A stretch of DNA of 64,000 bases. It comes from JBCBRD01 sp039819785. Its GTDB lineage: Bacteria; Pseudomonadota; Alphaproteobacteria; Rhizobiales; Hyphomicrobiaceae. The notes under the pieces were generated by a model. The model saw only the letters and a list, made by a program, of their open reading frames with translations. It was not told the origin of the DNA and did no database searches. Each line of letters starts with the position of its first letter. Within the stretch, counting starts at the first letter, position 1. The translations under genes were made by a program, and so were the position numbers. Below, in pieces: positions 49,689 to 59,100 of this stretch. The stretch spans positions 1 to 64,000 of the forward strand of contig JBCBRH010000017.1 in the NCBI GenBank assembly GCA_039819785.1. The letters run 5' to 3'.

Positions 49689-50195
49689 ATGATGATACGT
49701 CGAACAGGGTCTGCACTGATGATCGGGCTGATGTTTGCGGCAGCACAGTGGGCATCACCAGCACAGTGGGCATCACCGGCGCATGCGCAATCTGCTGAGC
49801 TGGAGGCTGGTACGCTGACGTGTAATGTCGCCGGCGGGGGCAGCTTCATCGTAGGGTCGACGAAGCGGTTGAACTGCGACTTCACCGGGACAGGTGGCCA
49901 ATCCGATCGCTACGTGGGTGAAATTTCAAAAATCGGCCTGGACCTTGGCGTGACGGGTGGCGGCGTGATCGTCTGGACGGTGCTGGCTGCATCAAGTGAT
50001 CTCCAGCCTGGCGCATTGGCCGGATCGTATTCGGGCGTTGGCGCTGAAGCGGCCGTTGGTGTCGGCGGCGGTGCCAAGGTGCTGGTCGGCGGGTCAAACA
50101 AGACGATCTCCTTGCAACCCTTGAGCCTGCAAGGTGGGTCCGGACTGAATGTTTCGGTTGCCGTTGAGACATTGACGTTGAGGGCTGTGCGGTAA
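49689..50195 (+). CDS. DUF992 exported protein
   Basis: 168 residues. ATG 49689 has GAGG at 6 nt. A signal peptide covers about 1-34, containing a duplicated Ala-Gln-Trp-Ala-Ser-Pro; it ends at 'AHAQ'. The mature part matches DUF992: 'LEAGTLTCNVAGGGSFIVGSTKRLNCDF', 'YVGEISKIGLDLGVTGGGVIVWTVLA', 'GALAGSYSGVGAEAAVGVGGGAKVLVGGSNKTISLQPLSLQGGSGLNVSVAVETLTL'. These are periplasmic or outer-membrane proteins of unknown role, common in Hyphomicrobiales. Two Cys suggest a disulfide. Confidence 0.88.
   Translation: MMIRRTGSALMIGLMFAAAQWASPAQWASPAHAQSAELEAGTLTCNVAGGGSFIVGSTKRLNCDFTGTGGQSDRYVGEISKIGLDLGVTGGGVIVWTVLAASSDLQPGALAGSYSGVGAEAAVGVGGGAKVLVGGSNKTISLQPLSLQGGSGLNVSVAVETLTLRAVR
49743..49778. repeat. 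18-nt tandem duplication in the DUF992 signal peptide
   Basis: Units 49743-49760 and 49761-49778 differ only in the last base and are in frame. The duplication lengthens the hydrophobic-to-cleavage part of the signal peptide without changing the frame. Confidence 0.85.
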
Positions 50196-50578
50196 GCGCC
50201 AACGATCTGGTTTTCATGGTATGACTGGGGAAACCGATCTGTCGGACTGTCTTCATACGCTTCAGCCATCGAGGCCTGGAAAGCCCAGCATAAGGGCGTC
50301 TCGATCAACGGGCTGGTCGTTGCTTTGCTTGAAGCGCCCACCCGACGTCCTTCGATTCCGGTGACGTGGTCGTTCGTCTGACCCGGGCTGTTGCTGCCCT
50401 GCGACCAATCCATTTGCCTCCCCTAGCCTCATTGGACGTCGGCAAAAACAGTTGCAGCTTTGTTGCACCTGTCATTTCCGTTGAGTCGACGGAATCAAAC
50501 CCAAGGCAGAATGTACCGGCGGGGGCGTGATGAGAGTCGCGCGCGTTTGACCTGGGGCGTGTCCGTTGCGGTTGGCGT
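50196..50578. other. 383-bp intergenic region after the DUF992 gene
   Basis: No credible coding sequence, repeat or RNA signal seen. Two genes converge across it, so it must include transcription ends of both, but no clear terminator hairpin with T-run was found. Confidence 0.45.
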
Positions 50579-50893
50579 TTAGTTCGTCCGGCAAAGCGAC
50601 TGGACAGCTTCATCAAAGTTCGATGTGCAGCGATGCGTTGGTCCGCAGTACCGGCCTTCATGTTTGACGGTGGTTAGGATTCCAGGGCCGGTTGGGCAGC
50701 GGATTATGAATTCTATCGTCAGCCCTTTGTCGTGGACGTATTCAACGACGGCTTTGGGATTAATGAACGCCGGGTATGTGCTGAATTCCGAATGTTGCGT
50801 TGCCGCGTTTGCCGTTAAAGGAGCGAACAGTGCCGTTAGAACGAGGATGGTTTTGACGCGCTGATGGCGGTTTGATTTCGAACGCTCGTACAC
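50579..50893 (-). CDS. Small exported cysteine-containing protein, function unknown
   Basis: 104 residues. GTG 50893 follows GGAG at 7 nt. After 'SNRHQRVK' a hydrophobic segment 'TILVLTALFAPLTANA' forms a signal peptide (cleavage after 'ANA'). The mature part contains four Cys (in 'IIRCPTG', 'GRYCGPTHRCTSN' and 'SLCRTN'), suggesting two disulfides in the periplasm. No family was recognised. Divergent from the TolC-like gene. Confidence 0.6.
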   Translation of the reverse strand: MYERSKSNRHQRVKTILVLTALFAPLTANAATQHSEFSTYPAFINPKAVVEYVHDKGLTIEFIIRCPTGPGILTTVKHEGRYCGPTHRCTSNFDEAVQSLCRTN

Positions 50894-51084
50894 GTGTGAT
50901 CTCCGTAAATGGGTTGGGGACGATGCACGTTTTAAATTCGTTCGGAATTTTATGCATTCTTAGGTGGTTCTTTTTATTAATTTGTAACTTCAGGTTGTGT
51001 CGCGTTCATGGCTGAACGGGGCCGAATTCTACGATGCGCCTGCAACTGAGTGCTGCGTTCTCTTGAAGACAAAGGTGGGGACTC

Positions 51085-52578
51085 ATGCGCTTTCCTATAG
51101 GTTTTTCGATTGTCTGCGTTGTGTTGACGGGCTGCGCTGTTTCTCCAAATCCACTCGATGACGGCCAGCTGTTGTCTTACACCGAAGACAAGCGTGCACG
51201 CGTCGTTAACGACCAGGAGCCGTTGCGTGGGCCGGTCGGGCTTTATGAGGCTATGGCGCGTGCTTTGAAGTACAACCTCGATAAACAGGTTGAGGTCATG
51301 GAAATTCAACTCCGTGATCGGGAGTTGCGGGTCGCGCACTATTCAAAATTGCCTGAATTGGTTTCCGGTGCAGGTTTTGATGATCGCGATAATTTTTCCG
51401 GCGGGAGCAGTGTCCGGATACTTGATGACACCACGGTCGGTTCTGAATCGCTGACGTCGTCGTCGTCATCGGATCGCGATGTGCGGTCCGCGGATTTGCG
51501 GTTCAGCTGGCATATCCTTGATTTCGGTTTGTCCTACATCCGGGCGCGGCAAGCAGCCGATAAGGTTCTTATTGCGGAGGAAAATCGACGTCGCGTTGTG
51601 ACGCGGATCGTCGAGGATGTGCGTTCAGCCTACTGGCGAGCGGTGACGGCGACGCGTCTGGTGGCCAGGCTCGGTCGCCTTGAGCACCGTGTGAACCGGG
51701 CAATGCGTGATACCCAGGAGCTGGCGTCGAAGAGAGACGCTTCTCCGCTCACGGCTTTGACGTATGAGCGTGAGCTCGTTGAAATTCAACGCGAAATCCG
51801 ACGTCTCAATGGAGATTTGAGCGTTGCGAAGGCGCAGCTTGCCGCGCTGATGAATGTCGATCCTGGTGACACGTTTCGGGTGCGTGTGCCTGGCAGAATG
51901 CGGGAACCGAGGCTGGTGGGCATGAACCCCAATGAGATGGTGGGGACTGCTTTGGTGAACCGGTCTGAGTTGCGAGAGGTGGCCTACCATGAGCGCATCA
52001 ATCAGCATGAAGCAGAAGCGGCGATCGTTGAAATGCTGCCGGGGGTTTCTTTCTCCGCGGCGCCCAATTGGAACAGCAACCAGTATCTTTTCAACAATCA
52101 CTGGGTGGCGTGGGGTGCGCAGGCAAGTTGGAACCTGATGAAGGTGTTTTCCTATCCTGCGCGGCGCGCGGAAGTTGATGCGAAGGATGATCTGCTGGAT
52201 CAGCGTGCGTTGGCGGTTACGATGGCGGTGATGACGCAAGTTCATGTCAGCCGGGCACGGCTTATCCATGCGCGGCGCAAATACCGTTCTGCTCAACACT
52301 TCTATGATGTGCAGTCCCGGATTGTGCACCAGATCCGGTCGGCGTTGGCGGCCGGGAAAGTCAGCGAGCAGACGGCGATCCGCGAGGAGATGAATGGCCT
52401 CGTCGCGGAGGTCAAGCGGGACCTTGCCTCAGCTGAACTGCAGAGCGCCTTTGCGACGATGTACTCTTCCATGGGGCTGGCACCTTACGGCGATGTTGAT
52501 ACCGACGACTTCGGCGTGGATGGGTTGCAGGCGTCGCTGAGAGATCGCTGGCGGGAGCTGGGGGATCGCTCCACGTAG
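51085..52578 (+). CDS. TolC-family outer-membrane lipoprotein
   Basis: 497 residues. A lipobox LTGC with Cys17 makes it a probable outer-membrane lipoprotein, as in many OEP channels. Two TolC repeats of coiled-coil are visible: 'GLYEAMARALKYNLDKQVEVMEIQLRDRELRVAHYSKLPEL', 'YIRARQAADKVLIAEENRRRVVTRIVEDVRSAYWRAV', then 'NRSELREVAYHERINQHEAEAAIVEMLPGVSF', 'SWNLMKVFSYPARRAEVDAKDDLLDQRALAVTMAVMTQVHVSRARL'. TolC-like channels are the outer-membrane part of type I secretion or efflux. ATG 51085 has a G-rich ribosome-binding site. No ABC transporter or fusion protein lies beside it in the window; the giant gene follows. Confidence 0.88.
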   Translation: MRFPIGFSIVCVVLTGCAVSPNPLDDGQLLSYTEDKRARVVNDQEPLRGPVGLYEAMARALKYNLDKQVEVMEIQLRDRELRVAHYSKLPELVSGAGFDDRDNFSGGSSVRILDDTTVGSESLTSSSSSDRDVRSADLRFSWHILDFGLSYIRARQAADKVLIAEENRRRVVTRIVEDVRSAYWRAVTATRLVARLGRLEHRVNRAMRDTQELASKRDASPLTALTYERELVEIQREIRRLNGDLSVAKAQLAALMNVDPGDTFRVRVPGRMREPRLVGMNPNEMVGTALVNRSELREVAYHERINQHEAEAAIVEMLPGVSFSAAPNWNSNQYLFNNHWVAWGAQASWNLMKVFSYPARRAEVDAKDDLLDQRALAVTMAVMTQVHVSRARLIHARRKYRSAQHFYDVQSRIVHQIRSALAAGKVSEQTAIREEMNGLVAEVKRDLASAELQSAFATMYSSMGLAPYGDVDTDDFGVDGLQASLRDRWRELGDRST

Positions 52579-52658
52579 GTCGACTTGGTGCATAGAGGAG
52601 GTGCAATCAGTCCGGCGTTTTACGGACGCACCTTGAGGGCAAGCGTCAAAATCGTAGG

Positions 52659-52698
52659 CGGAGGATGCAGCGTGATTGCTGTGTCCTCCGTTTTTTTT
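52659..52698 (+). terminator. Rho-independent terminator downstream of the TolC-like gene
   Basis: Stem CGGAGGA..CAGC / GCTG..TCCTCCG with a two-base internal mismatch and a 6-nt loop, directly followed by TTTTTTTT. It is 81 bp after the TolC-family stop, and would separate that gene from the giant gene's transcript. Confidence 0.85.
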
Positions 52699-53058
52699 AT
52701 CGCAGGAGTTTCGTGGCGCTGTTTGTCTTTTGTGACTGGGTGATATGTCGGAAGAAGGAGGTCAAGTGAAGACTGAGGCTGGTCTTTTATCCGGTTTGGC
52801 GGTGTGGTTGTTTTGCGTTTGAGGCAGGTCGGGGCAATTTCGCTCCGGAGGCGGCCAGCGTTCTGGTCTGGTCAACTCTCTTTGCGTGCCGGGCATTTCA
52901 CCGCGAAAGTCTGAAACAAAAGAAACACGAGAGAAATAGTTCTTAATTGAGAGCCGCAATTGAATGGCCGATGGCTGGAGAGTTTTCTGAGCGAACTCTT
53001 TATTCTTGTCGTGTCCGGGTTTCGCAGGGCTGAATTTGACTTTCGTGTCTAGACCCTT

Positions 53059-53086
53059 TTGAGGATGTCTCGATAAAACATATATA
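53059..53086 (+). promoter_or_regulatory. Candidate sigma70-type promoter of the giant gene
   Basis: TTGAGG (53059-53064) and TATATA (53081-53086), 16-bp spacing, in AT-rich DNA about 100 bp before the giant ORF start. Consensus match is good but not perfect; alternative TATA-like hexamers overlap. Confidence 0.35.
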
Positions 53087-53184
53087 GATCAATGCGCTTG
53101 CCCGTTTGGCTGTAATATTTGATTTACCAGTGCAACCTAGGGTTGTGATTTGATTTAAATGTATCCAAAAAAGGTTACGCCCAG

Positions 53185-56100
53185 ATGCTTTACGACCCTC
53201 CTCGCTTCTCTGATGCAGACGCCATTCATCGCGCGCAGCGTGCCTTGCATCCTCTGCGGTCGTCCTCGTCCCGACTGGCATTGCGCGCGTTCTTTGGAGC
53301 GCTTTCAGCGGTTGCAAATCGTAAGGCATGGCACCGTTTGACGAAGGCAGATCGGCCGAATTTGGGGCTGATGGCGCTATCGTTTCGCATTCTCAAATAC
53401 AAGTCAAAACGGCGCGTTCGCAGGGCGCGCGCAGCGCTGTTCCGAACTTTGAAGAGCACCAAGAGCAAATCAGTGGAAGGTCAGCTGCCTTACGGTCAGC
53501 CAGCGCAGGGGCCGAGCCGATTGCTGGCTCTGGAGCCGAGGATCGTTTTTGATGCCGCTATGGTGGAGACGGCGGACGCTGCGGCGGATCAGGTGGCCCA
53601 GCAGCAGGCCGAAGCGGCGGTGCAGGTGGCGCAACATGGCGAGAGCGGAGCGGGTGGATCGGGTGATACGGCTGAAACCGAGGCTGGCTCTGATTTATTT
53701 GATTTTCAAATTGGTGACGTCGGGCAGGGGGCTAACCAGGAAATTGCATTTGTGGATCGCAGTGTTGAAGACGCCGGTGCAATTTTGTCGGCGTTTGGTC
53801 CTCAGGTTGAAATTGTCTTTATTGAGTCTTATGCCGACGGAGTGCAGCAAATTGCAAGTGCGCTTGCCGGGCGCGATGACATTGATGTCATTCATATTAT
53901 ATCACATGGTCAGGCAGGCGAATTGCGTCTGGGGACGGCCACGCTGAGCGAAAGCGCAATGCGTGGTGGTTATGCGGACGAATTGACAGGCATTGGTGCC
54001 GCGTTGGGCTCGAATGCCGACATTCTGATTTATGGGTGTAACTTTGGAGCGGATGCTAAAGGTGCGTCCGCCGTTGAGGCGCTTGGCGAACTGACGGGCG
54101 CTGATATTGCAGCGTCTGATGATGACACGGGTCATGCAGATCTGGGCGGTGACTGGGATTTGGAAGTCGAAGCTGGCGCTATTGAAGCTGAGGCAGTCGA
54201 GGCGGCTGATTGGAACCATGTTCTCGCGCCACTCGAAATTTCGGCGACGAACCCACCGGTTTTGACGCAAGGCGGTACCGTTGATCTTGGACCGAATATC
54301 AACCCGCTGGTGACTGGCAGCGCATTTGTTCCAGCCCCGACTTATTCGGAAGCGTTGTGGACCAATGCAGGGACCGTTGGCGGCGTTGCGATTGATCTGC
54401 GGGCGACGGTTTTGTCCCGCAGTCTGCCGGACGATATGGCCATTTTGTTTCAGAACATTGGTGATGATCCGACCGTCGTCGTGTTGACCGGTCCAGGCGG
54501 TGCGGGTGGTACGGCGCAAATCGTTTGGGAAGTCTTCCAGTCCGGCACCAACCAGACCGTGGCTGCATTCGGTGCGCCCACGATTACGGTCAGTGATATC
54601 GACGGCAATGGCGCGCCCAACACGATTGAGACGGTTGCACCTGCGCTTGATGGACTGTTATCAGCCGAGATCGACGGCGGCAGCGAGCTTCAGTTGTCCG
54701 CTGCGAATGGAATTGTAACGGCGACTGGAACATCGCAGGACCCAACCAACGGGTTAACCAACACCCGGCCTTCGGCAGCCGTTAAATTCAGTTGGTCCGA
54801 GCGATCGTCGTGGACCATCAGTTATACCGCTGAACGTGGCGAAGACGGGCGTCTCTACCAGAATGACGGAGACGGTGATTTTGTCTTCCTGCCGCCAACG
54901 ACAATCATCGAATTCGCTCAGCTTGATCTCGATGCGAACGACAGTACGGCCAGTGGCACGGCGTCTTTAACGCAACACGGGAACGATGGGACGCCGACAC
55001 AGATCGTTGATGTCGACACGACCATTTCGAATGTCAGCGCCACGCTGAATGGCGGGTCGTTGTCTCTGACGAATCCTCAAGCTGGCGATACGCTGTCTGT
55101 TAACGGTGTCACGGGCAATGCCGGGACTGTGCCTGGCACCAGCATCTCATTTGTGATTTCAGGTCCGACGGTAACGTTCAGTGGCTCGGGCACAGCGGCT
55201 GACTATGAGACCGCTCTTAAGTCGGTACAGTTTGTTTCAACAACGGCGACGAATAGTCTTTTCGACCGCACCTTTAATGTCGTTATTTCGACGCCCGACG
55301 GTGCCGGTGGCGCCATCAATACCGATATCGCGGTTGCGACCGTTCAATTGGTCGAACAACCTGACACCGATGGCGATGGCGTTGCCGACCTGATCGACGT
55401 CGATGACGATAACGACGGCATCCTGGATACGGTTGAAGGCTATGTGCCGGGCGGTGTGACCGGTGCCTTCCCCTTCTACACTTACGCCCCGGTGGTCGGT
55501 CAGTTTGCAGCTGGCCCTTACACAGTGTCATGGGACATCAATGGTTCATTGGTCTCGGCGCAAATCCAAGACCTGGCTGCATTTGGTCAGTTCTTGAATA
55601 ACAATGACCCTGATGGACAGGAGTGGACGGTTGATCCTGTGACCTCGGCGGTCGTTCGCAGTCCGACCCCGGCGCCGGACTTCTCACAGGCATCTGCTGA
55701 TATTCTGGCGACTTATGGGACGATTACCGTAACTCACTCACAGACAGGCAGTCCGTCGAGTTTGAATGCGAACGTTACGGGTGGCCTGACGACAGAACAG
55801 TCGCGGAACACCGACGGGGACGGACTTGCAGACCACCTCGATATCGACAGCGACGATGACGGCATTACCGACAACATTGAGGCGCAGACGACGGCTGGCT
55901 ACATCGCGCCTTCGGGTGTCGGTGCCGGCATCACGGACGCGAACAACGACGGCCTCGACGACGTTTACGATACGCGAAACGTCACCAGTGGTACGGCGGC
56001 GGCAACGGCCGTTGACGCTCGCATTGCGCCTGTCAATACGGACGCTGCCGGTACGGCAGGTGTCACGTACACGGCCGATGCAACGCCAGATTACCTCGAC

Positions 56101-59100
56101 CTGGATTCCGATGGAGACGGCATCGGTGATTCTGCTGAAAACGGTCTTGGGGCGGCCTTCCCTGCTCCGGGGCAGGGCGATACCGATGGCGATGGCCTCA
56201 AGGACGTCTATGAGACGGTCATTGATGGCAATGTGAATGACGGGTTTGTTGTCAACGAAGGTGTGACCGATCCGTTGACCGCGCAGGCCAACAACAATGG
56301 TTATCTGCCTGACGATGGCGATACGGCAGGCGGCGCTGCGATTGTTCCGCTGATCACGGATCTCAATTGGCGCGATGCGAAGCGGGACAATACCGCGCCG
56401 ATTGCCGAGGACGATGCGCTTACCGGCAATGAGGATACGAGCGTCAACGCCGATCTGTTTGCCGACAATGGCGCGGGCGATGCCGACCGCGATCCAGATG
56501 GCGACACCTTCACCGTGACCCGTGTGGCCGCTGACTCGAACGTGGCAGCGCTGGCGGGGCTGAGCGATGGGGCAGGTGTCGATACAGCAAGCGATGGCAG
56601 CGTCACGGTCTCTGGTTCGAACGGCGGGATGTTCACTGTCCAAGCCGAAGGTTCGGTCGTATTCGACCCGGGTCAGGACTTCCAAGACCTGGCGGTTGGT
56701 GAAGACCGGACTACGCAAGTCGTCTATCAGATTGACGATGGCAACGGCGCGACTGATACCGCAGTTGTCACATATACAGTCACCGGGCTGAACGATCCGG
56801 TGACGCCTTTCGATCCGCTAGACCCGAACACGCCACCAGCTGATACCGATGCGTACATTCCTCATCAGGCCGGATTGGACGGTGCTGCGGTCACGTCTTT
56901 CAATTTGACGCCATACTTCACGGATGCCGACACGACTGACACGGTTTCCCTGTCGATTGACCCGAACGAACTGCCAACCGGGCTGATGTTCAACCCAATG
57001 CCGGGTGTGATCTCGGGCACGCCAACGGCATCGGCGAGCCAGGGCGGACCGAACTCTGATGGTGTTTATCCCATCACGGTGACGGCGAGCGATGGTAATG
57101 GCTCCGTAATCTCGACGACGGTTCGCTACACAATCAGCAACCCGGCTCCGATCGCTGAAAACGATGACTTCACTGGTGATGAACAAACCGTCGTCGACGG
57201 GAATCTGTTTGCCGACAACGGCGCAGGCGATGTCGATCGAGACCCGGATGGAGATACGATTACGGTGACGCGCGTGGCCGTTGGCTCAGACGTGTCGGCA
57301 CTCTCCGGGCTGTCCGATGGGACAGGTCTGTCGACCACGATTGCCGGTACGCAGGGCGGTGTCTTTACGGTACTGCCAGATGGTTCGGTGACGTTTGATC
57401 CGAACGGTGGATTTGAAGGCCTGGGTGAAGGCGAGACTGAGACGACGCAGATCGTCTACCAGATCGACGATGGGCAGGGCGGAATCGACCAGGCTGTTGT
57501 GAGTTACACGGTGACCGGTGTGAACGATGCACCGCTGCCGCTGAACGATACGGCGTCGACCGACCAGGATACGGCAACGACACTGACGCCGCTAGCCAAC
57601 GACAGCGATGTGGACGGCCCGTCGCTTGAGATCACCGAGATCAACGGTGTGCCACTCGTGGGGGGTACGGCAACGTTGCCATCGGGCGCGATTGTTACGG
57701 TCGATAGCAATGGTATTCTGACCTACGACCCAAATGGTGCGTTCGATGATCTGCCGCCAGGTGCTGCGACGACCGATGTGCTTACATACACCGTGTCAGA
57801 CAACGACCCAACGACCCCGATGTCGGAACACGCGGTCATCGAGGTGACGGTCACCGGTACGCAGGGTGCCATCACAACGACGGACAACGCCAATCGTGTG
57901 GGCGAGGATGCGACGGCACCCGCGACTGGAAACATGATCACGGACGATGATGGTGATGGTGTCGACAGCCTTGTGGATGGATTGCCACGATCGCAGATCA
58001 ATTTCGGCGTGGACTTTGCTGATGAAGCCAGCGTGCTTGGCGCCACGACAATTGACGGGGTTGAGGTCACGATCGCAACCGGAGGCGACCTCACGTTGGT
58101 GAACGGCCAATACGGGACGGCCGAACACAACATGCAAGGCGGCGAGAACGGTTTCATGGTCGTTCAGCAGAACGCAAGCGCGCTCAACACGGCCAACGCA
58201 CTTGAGACGAGTTTTGCCTTCGACCAGGCGATTGAGAATGTCTCGTTCAATGTCCTTGATGTGGATCGAGCTTCAGACTTCAGTTCGCAGGATCAAGTGC
58301 AGGTTTTAGCGTATGATGCATCAGGTACGCAGGTTCCGGTTACAGTCCGGGCCAACACGGTCTTTACGGATCAGGTTGGCGATGCGTTTACGGGCGAGCT
58401 GTCGGGCGTTGATGGGACCAACACCAACGGCAATCTTTATGTCGAGATCGCCGGACCGGTGAGCCGGATCGTGGTTGCGACGACGTCTGGACCGGATGTG
58501 ACGGCGACGAATCCTGGAACGCAGCTGATCGGTATTGGCGATGTCTCATGGGATCATGCCACCGGCAACGTTTTGACCGTGCGAGATGTCAATGGCCAAA
58601 CCAACCCTGCTACCGATATCACAGGCACCTATGGCACGCTCGATTGGAATGACGGTGGAGGCTACAGCTATGCCGTCAACGCGGCGAACGCAGCTGTTCA
58701 GGCGTTGGATGATGGGGAAGCTCTGACAGACACATTCACCTATACGGCGGTTGATTCCAGTGGTCAGGCGTCGACCTCTACACTGACGATCACGATCGGT
58801 GGAACGAATGATGCGCCGAAGGTTCAGGACCCGAACGCGCCAGGTGTGGACGCGCCAAAATTTGCGCTGCCAGACCTCGTCAATAACGATGCCGATCCCC
58901 TCACTGGTGGTACGGAGGTGGACCTTGGGCAATACTTCTTCGATGTGGAAACAGGCGACACACTTGCCTTCAATATTTCTGGATTGCCAGCGGGTCTGAC
59001 TTTTGATCCAGCCAGCGGCACTGTTACCGGGACTATCGATTCGTCCGCGTCTGTAGGTGGGCCGCTGGGCGATGGCGTCTATCCGGTAAGCGTTGAAGTC

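Larger units (their letters stand above)
52579..53184. other. 606-bp intergenic region before the giant adhesin-like gene
   Basis: Holds a strong terminator (52659-52698) and, towards its right end, AT-rich sequence quite unlike the GC-rich surroundings, including a candidate promoter (53059-53086). No coding sequence is credible on either strand. The AT-richness is typical of upstream regions of secreted giant proteins. Confidence 0.6.

Noticed and set aside
53549..53947. Short plus-strand open frames near 53328-53947 in other frames
   Set aside because: They lack the LEPR and DUF4347 motifs, which lie in the frame starting at 53185; basic, Arg/Leu-rich shadow translation.
55738..56718. Open frames antisense to the giant protein (also 60070-60894)
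   Set aside because: They are shadows of a repetitive, low-stop, Asp/Gly/Thr-rich frame; the plus-strand reading is uninterrupted and has clear domain motifs.
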